11,220 bases of DNA from Deltaproteobacteria bacterium (GTDB lineage Bacteria > Desulfobacterota > Desulfobacteria > Desulfobacterales > B30-G6): the NCBI GenBank assembly GCA_003647375.1, contig QMMS01000127.1:1-11220 (forward strand), given 5' to 3'. The position numbers were made by a program, and so were the translations under genes. Under the pieces are notes generated by a model, which did no database searches, was not told the origin of the DNA, and was given only the letters and a program-made list of their open reading frames with translations. This document shows positions 6,271 to 11,220 of the stretch, in pieces; the first letter of the stretch is position 1; each line of letters opens with the position of its first letter.

Positions 6271-6345
6271 CATATCTACGCTGTTGGGAAATATCCCCAT
6301 CGGGGAGCAGATCACATGATTACTTATGATGGCAGGAGGTAAATA

Positions 6346-7821
6346 ATGAAATGGAAAAACATGACCATTTTCGGAAGCGGATTTATATTTTTGCTGACTA
6401 TCACAATAGGTTTTTTATACCCTTTTTGTGTTTTCGGGAACGAACAGTTTGAAGCGGCTGTTACACAATCGGTAAACAAAAAATGGACCGGTGATTTTGA
6501 ACAAATGGTTCAAAAGCGGGCTATTCGGTTTTTGATTCCGTATAGCAAAACATTCTATTTTTTTGACAAGGCCACTCAGCGTGGATTAACGTATGAAATG
6601 GGAAAGGCGTTTGAAAAATCGATTAACAATCAATTAAAAACGCGTCATCTGAAAATCCATGTTGTTTTTATTCCCACATCAAGAGAAAGGCTTATACCTG
6701 CTTTATCAGAAGGTTTGGGCGACATTGCCGCAGGTAATTTGACAATAACGGACAAACGAACGCAACAGGTTGATTTCTGCGATCCTTTTTTAACTGGTAT
6801 CAATGAAGTTCTGGTTACCGGTTCAGGGCATCCGCCTGTCAACACCATCTCAGATCTGAGTGGCAAGGAGATTCATGTCAGAAAAACGAGCAGCTATCAT
6901 GAAAGTCTTGAACAGGCCAATAGGACTTTGTCGGCTGCCGGCAAGCCGACTATTAAAATTATCGAAGCGAACGAAAATCTCGAGGATGAAGATCTTTTGG
7001 AAATGGTCAATGCAGGTCTGATTCCCATGATTGTCATTGACAGCCACAAGGGCCAGTTCTGGGCTCTGGTTTTTGAAAAAATCAAACTTCATCCTGAAAT
7101 TAAGTTCAGGGAAAACGCAAGAATTGCCTGGGCAATCCGAAAAAATACGCCTCAACTGAAAAACGTGATCAATGGCTTTGTCAAGGTTAACAAAAAAGGG
7201 ACCTTGATGGGGAATACTCTTTTCAACCGATATCTCAAAAGTACCAAATATGTAAAAAACCACCTTTCCGGTGAAGACAGAAAAAGGTTTGAAAATGCGA
7301 TCTCTTTTTTTAAAAAATATGGTGATCTTTATGATTTCGACTGGTTAATGCTTGCCGCGCTTGCCTATCAAGAGTCAACGATCGACCAAAGTAAAAAGAG
7401 TCATGCCGGGGCTATTGGTGTGATGCAAATTCTGCAGACAACGGCCAACGACAAGAACGTAAATATATCGGAAATTGATGAAATCGAACACAATATCCAT
7501 GCCGGTACAAAATATCTCAAATTTATGATTGACAGGTATTTTGATGACCCCGGTATTGACAGGCTCAACAGAGTGCTGCTCACATTTGCTTCCTATAATG
7601 CCGGTCCTGCCAAAATTTCCAAGCTACGCAAAGAAGCCAAATCCATGAATTTAGATCCAAATGTCTGGTTTGATAATGTTGAAGTAGTTGCAGCCAAGAG
7701 AATAGGCCGGGAAACCGTTCAATATGTGGCTAATATTTTCAAATATTATATTGCGTATACGCTCATTTCAAACCAGAAGGAAGGAAAGGATGTGTGGCTC
7801 TTATCGGACGATATTAAATAG
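6346..7821 (+). CDS. mltF: MltF-type membrane-bound lytic transglycosylase
   Basis: A 491-residue exported protein with two domains. Residues 1-31 are a signal peptide (positive WK-N start, long hydrophobic run to about FCVFG). Cys28 lacks a good lipobox, so it is probably periplasmic or membrane-anchored by the signal rather than a lipoprotein. Residues about 55-300 are a family 3 solute-binding-protein domain (IRFLIPYSKTFYFF; GDIAAGNLTIT; VDFCDPFLTGINEVLV), which in MltF senses muropeptides. Residues about 325-470 are the SLT lysozyme-like domain: YQES with catalytic Glu343, GAIGVMQI at 355-362, NIHAGTKYL at 383-391, ASYNAGPAKI at 415-424, and ETVQYVANIFKYY. It cleaves the MurNAc-GlcNAc bond to give 1,6-anhydro ends during wall remodelling or recycling. 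ATG 6346 has AGGAGG seven bases upstream. All catalytic motifs are intact. Confidence 0.92.
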   Translation: MKWKNMTIFGSGFIFLLTITIGFLYPFCVFGNEQFEAAVTQSVNKKWTGDFEQMVQKRAIRFLIPYSKTFYFFDKATQRGLTYEMGKAFEKSINNQLKTRHLKIHVVFIPTSRERLIPALSEGLGDIAAGNLTITDKRTQQVDFCDPFLTGINEVLVTGSGHPPVNTISDLSGKEIHVRKTSSYHESLEQANRTLSAAGKPTIKIIEANENLEDEDLLEMVNAGLIPMIVIDSHKGQFWALVFEKIKLHPEIKFRENARIAWAIRKNTPQLKNVINGFVKVNKKGTLMGNTLFNRYLKSTKYVKNHLSGEDRKRFENAISFFKKYGDLYDFDWLMLAALAYQESTIDQSKKSHAGAIGVMQILQTTANDKNVNISEIDEIEHNIHAGTKYLKFMIDRYFDDPGIDRLNRVLLTFASYNAGPAKISKLRKEAKSMNLDPNVWFDNVEVVAAKRIGRETVQYVANIFKYYIAYTLISNQKEGKDVWLLSDDIK

Positions 7822-8126
7822 ATGCCATCCCGAACTCAGCTTCACATCAGGTTATCACAAATTCTATATTGCTGTCAGCTGTAACAACAATCTATCGATT
7901 CCTTGAAATTAGAAAACGAAATCTTCGATAATGAACACACAATTTTTTAGATTGGTATTTCTAATTCATAATAATCGAAAAGGATGTATTGGAATTTGGA
8001 TATTGTTTGTTATTTATTATCTGGTGCTTGGTATTTTTTTAATTTAAAGACCCAAATATACCTACATAGCCAAGGCGACTTGTTGAGCATATTTTTGGGA
8101 CACATCACCATTTTCCTGTATCATCG
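7822..8126. other. AT-rich gap between convergent genes
   Basis: No gene is supported. AATTAGAAA (7907-7915) and TTTCTAATT (7958-7966) are a perfect 9-bp inverted pair with a 42-nt spacer. From about 7988 to 8045 the sequence is low-complexity, T- and G-rich (recurrent TTGG, TTTGTT, TTATT words) and ends in a run of seven Ts. The mltF-like gene and the HAD gene converge here, so transcription probably ends in this gap. I see no compact GC-rich terminator hairpin. Confidence 0.55.
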
Positions 8127-8882
8127 TTAGAACTTATTTTGCAATTGATCCATAAATTTTTCGATGGTGAGGCTTTGATATCCGAGGCCTCTGGCCAGAC
8201 GCGCATCGCCTGGTCCGGTGTATCCCCATTCGGCAAAAATAAGCGCAATCGCCTTTTTATCCTTGTTAAAGTAGGCGTCTATTTCGCTAAGATTTTTAAC
8301 GGAATCATCGATGAACGCATAGTTGCAATCCTTGAACCGTTGCCTGATCTGTTGCATGTTGTCGATTTTAGTCGTGCCGTTATCGCCCGAGTAGATGTTG
8401 GCATTGTTGACCTGCAGTCCAAAATGATTGCAAAGGGCCAGGGTGGCTTCACGATTTTTATTGGTCAACATCACTAGATCACTGCTTCGCCTTTCAATCA
8501 GTCGGTCCCAGAGGGGTTGCACCGGCTTATTGAGTGCTATCCATGCTTTTAAATCCCTGGCTTTAAAGCGGGCTCTCGTATCAAAGAAGCGGGTTGTCCG
8601 GACGGTGACCGGTTCATCGATATGTCGGATGATGTCATCATATTCTTTTTCACTCAACAGTATTTGCGGGTCCGAATCGTCAGTCTCAAGACACCATTCC
8701 ATCAGGACCGGCGCATCGCCGATGGGTTGGACATGAAACCGGTTGCGAAGAAACAAATCCAATGCCTCCTGCGGCAGTTGGTCCAGCCGGGTAACGATGG
8801 TACCCTTCAGCATGTTGTAAGTGGTTACTGCAATTTCACGCACCGAATCCATCAGCACACCGTCAAAGTCAAATATCAACAT
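8127..8882 (-). CDS. HAD-superfamily hydrolase (phosphatase-like)
   Basis: A 251-residue protein with the four haloacid dehalogenase motifs in order. Motif I is DFDGVLMDS with nucleophile Asp5 and acid/base Asp7. Motif II is VMLTNKN with Thr140. Motif III is Lys172 (TKID). Motif IV is FIDDSVKNL with Asp192 and Asp193. Together these support Mg-dependent phosphomonoester hydrolysis through an aspartyl-phosphate. Between motifs I and II lies an about 100-residue helical cap (C1 type) that would set specificity; the substrate is unknown. I choose ATG 8880-8882 because the family begins directly before motif I. The longer open frame upstream reads into the divergent alcohol dehydrogenase and is not conserved-looking. 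The ribosome binding site is only a purine-rich run (AAGAAAGAA). It is divergent from the dehydrogenase across 118 bp. Confidence 0.85.
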   Translation of the reverse strand: MLIFDFDGVLMDSVREIAVTTYNMLKGTIVTRLDQLPQEALDLFLRNRFHVQPIGDAPVLMEWCLETDDSDPQILLSEKEYDDIIRHIDEPVTVRTTRFFDTRARFKARDLKAWIALNKPVQPLWDRLIERRSSDLVMLTNKNREATLALCNHFGLQVNNANIYSGDNGTTKIDNMQQIRQRFKDCNYAFIDDSVKNLSEIDAYFNKDKKAIALIFAEWGYTGPGDARLARGLGYQSLTIEKFMDQLQNKF

Positions 8883-9000
8883 TGATTCTTTCTTTTTCTG
8901 CACAATTTTTAGATCCTGATAAGTGAGTAATCCGTTTGTTTTTGTTATTTTTAAATTATTAATCTGAATAAATATATCATAAAAATGAAAGGATCGAAAT
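8883..9000. promoter_or_regulatory. Divergent intergenic region, HAD gene / alcohol dehydrogenase
   Basis: These 118 AT-rich bases separate two genes transcribed outward and must contain both promoters, unless either is read from further away. AAAGGA lies seven bases before the dehydrogenase ATG at 9001 and is its ribosome binding site. I see no sigma-70 pair good enough to call on either strand. Confidence 0.45.
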
Positions 9001-10155
9001 ATGGAATTTGAATTCACCACCGCAAACCGAATCATCTTCGGCCCGGGAACGGCCCGTCAGACCGGGAAACTGGCCAGAAAACTGGGTCGGAATGCCCTGG
9101 TTGTAACCGGGAGAGCATCAGACAGAAACCGTTTCCTGTTCCAGGATCTGACATCCCATAACATTGAATTTACAATGTTGCCGATACCGGAAGAACCCAC
9201 TGTCACAATGATATCGTCCGGGGCAGATGAAGCCAGGAAAGTCGGGTGCGACCTGGTAATAGCCATCGGAGGTGGCAGTGCCATTGACAGCGGTAAGGCA
9301 ATCGCTGCACTGTTGACTAACCATGGTAGGCTGACAGATTATCTTGAGGTCGTTGGTAAAGGAAAATCGATTAGGGAGGATCCCGCCCCGAGCATTGTGT
9401 TGCCGACAACAGCCGGAACCGGTGCCGAAGTCACCTGTAATTCGGTGCTTTTGTCGGAGGAACCTCGGGTCAAAGTCAGCATGCGCAGCCCCTTGATACT
9501 GCCGCGTGTCGCCATTGTCGACCCGGAACTGACCTATTCCATGCCACCGGATGTCACCGCTGCCACTGGTTTGGATGCGTTTACTCAACTGCTTGAGGCC
9601 TTTGTGTCAATAAGCGCCAACCCCATGACAGACGCCGTCTGCCGGGAAGGCATTAAACGAGCCGCCGCCGCTCTTGAAAAAGTCTACATTGACGGCAGTG
9701 ACAAAACGGCCCGGTATGACATGTGCTTGGCAAGCTTTTTTGGCGGGTTAGCCCTATCCAATGCAAAACTGGGTGCTGTGCACGGCATCGCCGGCACCTT
9801 CGGGGGCATGTTTCCCTCACCCCACGGAGCAGTCTGCGGCAGACTGCTGCCGGCTGTCATGGAGGTGAATATCGCCTCTTTAAAGCGGCGGATGCCGGAA
9901 TCCGGATCATTGTCGCGCTATCATGAAATTGGGCAAATGGTTGCCAGCGATCGGCAGGCTTCGGCCGAGGATGGCGCTGCATGGGTGAAGAAGCTGTGTG
10001 AACGCCTTAAGATGCCACCACTGGGTATTTATGGTGTTTCTGAAAACGATTTTGCCGATATCATCCGGCAATCGCAAAAGGCCAGCAGCATGAAGGGAAA
10101 TCCGATTCGGTTGAAAAACGAAGAACTTTATGGCATCCTGCAGAAAGTCCTGTAG
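9001..10155 (+). CDS. Iron-type (group III) alcohol dehydrogenase
   Basis: A 384-residue cytoplasmic NAD(P)-dependent dehydrogenase of normal family length. The nucleotide-binding motif is GGGSAIDSGKA at 90-100. PTTAGTGAEVT at 135-145 is the conserved cofactor/substrate segment. Metal-site positions are Asp192 (GLDAFTQLLEAF), His261 (GAVHGIAG) and His275 (SPHGAVCG). The position that is normally the second ligand, a His four residues after the Asp as in lactaldehyde reductase FucO, is Gln196. Related dehydrogenase subgroups with DALTQ are known to me, so this is probably a subfamily trait rather than damage, but it could alter metal choice. The substrate is unknown: an aldehyde/alcohol or keto-sugar pair, possibly linked to the HAD phosphatase and aminotransferase next door. 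ATG 9001 is preceded by AAAGGA at good spacing. It converges with the aminotransferase gene. Confidence 0.9.
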   Translation: MEFEFTTANRIIFGPGTARQTGKLARKLGRNALVVTGRASDRNRFLFQDLTSHNIEFTMLPIPEEPTVTMISSGADEARKVGCDLVIAIGGGSAIDSGKAIAALLTNHGRLTDYLEVVGKGKSIREDPAPSIVLPTTAGTGAEVTCNSVLLSEEPRVKVSMRSPLILPRVAIVDPELTYSMPPDVTAATGLDAFTQLLEAFVSISANPMTDAVCREGIKRAAAALEKVYIDGSDKTARYDMCLASFFGGLALSNAKLGAVHGIAGTFGGMFPSPHGAVCGRLLPAVMEVNIASLKRRMPESGSLSRYHEIGQMVASDRQASAEDGAAWVKKLCERLKMPPLGIYGVSENDFADIIRQSQKASSMKGNPIRLKNEELYGILQKVL

Positions 10156-10186
10156 GCCGTAGAGATTGTTCACCGCATGCACAAAG

Positions 10187-10196
10187 CCACCGGTGG
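10187..10196. repeat. 10-bp perfect palindrome between convergent genes
   Basis: CCACCGGTGG is a perfect palindrome with no loop, in the 61-bp gap between the convergent alcohol dehydrogenase and aminotransferase genes. No T-tract follows on either strand, so I do not call a rho-independent terminator. Confidence 0.3.
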
Positions 10197-10216
10197 ATTG
10201 ATCCGTTCCTTCCTAA

Positions 10217-11220
10217 TCACTCAAACAGTTCGTCCAAGTTGTCGAATACTTTCTTGATAGCGGCTGCGTAGTGGTCCATAACCTCGCGCTTCTGGGCTAT
10301 CATCGGGAACGAGTGCGAACCGATGACCAGCGAATTATCGAGCAGCATTTTCGCTTTCTCGTAGTCTTCCGGAGCTGTTTCCGGGGCCGGCTCATCGCGA
10401 AGTTTGCATGCCCAGGGGCACTTGCTGCCGTACCCGACATGGTTCTTGAACATATATTGGAGAGGCAGCGGCAGGACTTCCCAGAGGCAGGATTCCACTC
10501 CTTCCACCTGAATTGCCTTCAGTACTTTGTCTCGGAATTCTACAGACGGGACATCTACGCCTGCGGCCTTGGGATCCAGCCTGATCCTGAATTTGTGATA
10601 AACAGTTTCGTTATATTCGGGAACGAATGGAGGTTCCAGTCCGGGAGTGTCCTTGATGAGGTCAGACAGGTATTCACCATTGGCACGGGAGTTAGCATTT
10701 TTTTCATCGAGAGATTTCAGTTGCGAGCGGGTCATGGCAGCAGGCAGCTCGCCGGACATATACTGGTAGCCCATGATAACGGATTCAAAGCCGCGGAATC
10801 GGTCTATCGGCCAGTTGAGGTCAATAAACTTTTCGTCTTCGAATGAAGCATCCTGGCCGAAGAGCCGCATCCTGTTAGCGAAGTTGGCCATTTCGTCGTT
10901 ATTCGTAACAAAGAAACCGCCTTCTCCGGATGCCAAGTTCTTGCTGGCCTGCACGCTGAAGATGGACATATCGCCAAGGGTTCCGGCAAGTTTTCCTTTA
11001 TACTTTGCTCCGTGTGCCTGGGCCGTGTCCTCAATAACGATTAGATTGTGCTTCTTCGCGATCTCGTTAATCGCACCCATATCAGCACACTGGCCGTGGA
11101 GATGCACCGGGATAATTGCTTTTGTGCGTGATGTGATCCTTCCCTCTATCTTTGACGGGTCCAACATGAACGCGCGAGGTTCGATATCTACAAATACCGG
11201 CACTGCGTTGTTATGAAGAA
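10217..11220 (-). CDS. DegT/DnrJ/EryC1/StrS-family PLP aminotransferase (5' end outside window)
   Basis: About 334 C-terminal residues of a fold-type I PLP-dependent aminotransferase. The frame is open to the right edge, where it reads LHNNAVPVFVDIEP, a typical early-core stretch, so roughly 60-100 N-terminal residues are missing. Diagnostic motifs: VHLHGQCADM, IEDTAQAHGA (Asp that pairs with the PLP ring nitrogen), and FSVQASKNLASGEGG, whose Lys forms the PLP Schiff base. The C-terminal part has the substrate-side loop ESCLWEVLPLPLQ and SHSFPMIAQ. Family members transaminate keto-sugars bound to nucleotides, or make amino-cyclitols or 3-amino-5-hydroxybenzoate. The Trp/Pro-rich loop resembles the last group, but I would not assign the substrate. 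The TGA stop is at 10217-10219. It converges with the alcohol dehydrogenase. Confidence 0.9.
   Translation of the reverse strand, partial: LHNNAVPVFVDIEPRAFMLDPSKIEGRITSRTKAIIPVHLHGQCADMGAINEIAKKHNLIVIEDTAQAHGAKYKGKLAGTLGDMSIFSVQASKNLASGEGGFFVTNNDEMANFANRMRLFGQDASFEDEKFIDLNWPIDRFRGFESVIMGYQYMSGELPAAMTRSQLKSLDEKNANSRANGEYLSDLIKDTPGLEPPFVPEYNETVYHKFRIRLDPKAAGVDVPSVEFRDKVLKAIQVEGVESCLWEVLPLPLQYMFKNHVGYGSKCPWACKLRDEPAPETAPEDYEKAKMLLDNSLVIGSHSFPMIAQKREVMDHYAAAIKKVFDNLDELFE

Noticed and set aside
5689..6315. 208-codon minus-strand frame
   Set aside because: Antisense shadow of tatD, which has all its metal ligands and the correct length.
7988..8045. Low-complexity T/G-rich stretch as a tandem repeat
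   Set aside because: Related words recur but there is no regular period or clear repeat unit.

Overview
The window looks like a chromosomal segment of a mesophilic, strictly anaerobic Gram-negative bacterium, most likely a member of the Desulfobacterota (Desulfobacterales-like). This is inferred from an NfnAB-type electron-bifurcating transhydrogenase, a periplasmic MltF-type lytic transglycosylase, moderate GC with AT-rich intergenic DNA, and many long palindromic intergenic repeats. No rRNA, tRNA, CRISPR array or intact transposase is visible.

Layout. (1) 1-1812 is a decayed or recombined accessory patch. A 5'-truncated ATP-grasp gene (minus) and a 5'-truncated radical SAM gene (plus) meet head to head at about 721-755. 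They are followed by an apparently intact parDE toxin-antitoxin operon (minus) with its own near-consensus promoter and a candidate operator array. (2) 1813-2376 is non-coding and carries inverted repeats, including fold-back element C. (3) 2377-4909 (minus) holds nfnA then nfnB, the two subunits of NADH-dependent reduced ferredoxin:NADP+ oxidoreductase. The two genes are separated by 277 bp containing fold-back element A. (4) 4910-5475 is a divergent intergenic region with a very large imperfect inverted repeat, element B. (5) 5476-7821 (plus) holds a TatD-family metal-dependent hydrolase and an MltF-type lytic transglycosylase. (6) 7822-8126 is an AT-rich gap. (7) 8127-11220 holds a HAD-family hydrolase (minus), a divergent iron-type alcohol dehydrogenase (plus), and the C-terminal part of a DegT/DnrJ/EryC1/StrS PLP-dependent aminotransferase (minus) cut by the window edge.

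How the genes work together. NfnA and NfnB form one cytoplasmic iron-sulfur flavoprotein complex that balances NADH, NADPH and ferredoxin pools. ParD and ParE form a self-regulated antitoxin/toxin pair. TatD and MltF are housekeeping nucleic-acid and cell-wall hydrolases with no obvious shared pathway. The HAD phosphatase, alcohol dehydrogenase and aminotransferase could belong to one small-molecule or sugar-modification locus, but their mixed orientation argues against a single operon.

The strongest unexplained signals are structural. Three long fold-back elements (about 157, 207 and 290 bp) lie downstream of, inside and upstream of the nfn locus, and two of them share the terminal motif CCTRARNTGAGC. 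A head-to-head junction also leaves two different genes without their 5' ends. No clearly new multi-gene system can be demonstrated from this sequence alone.
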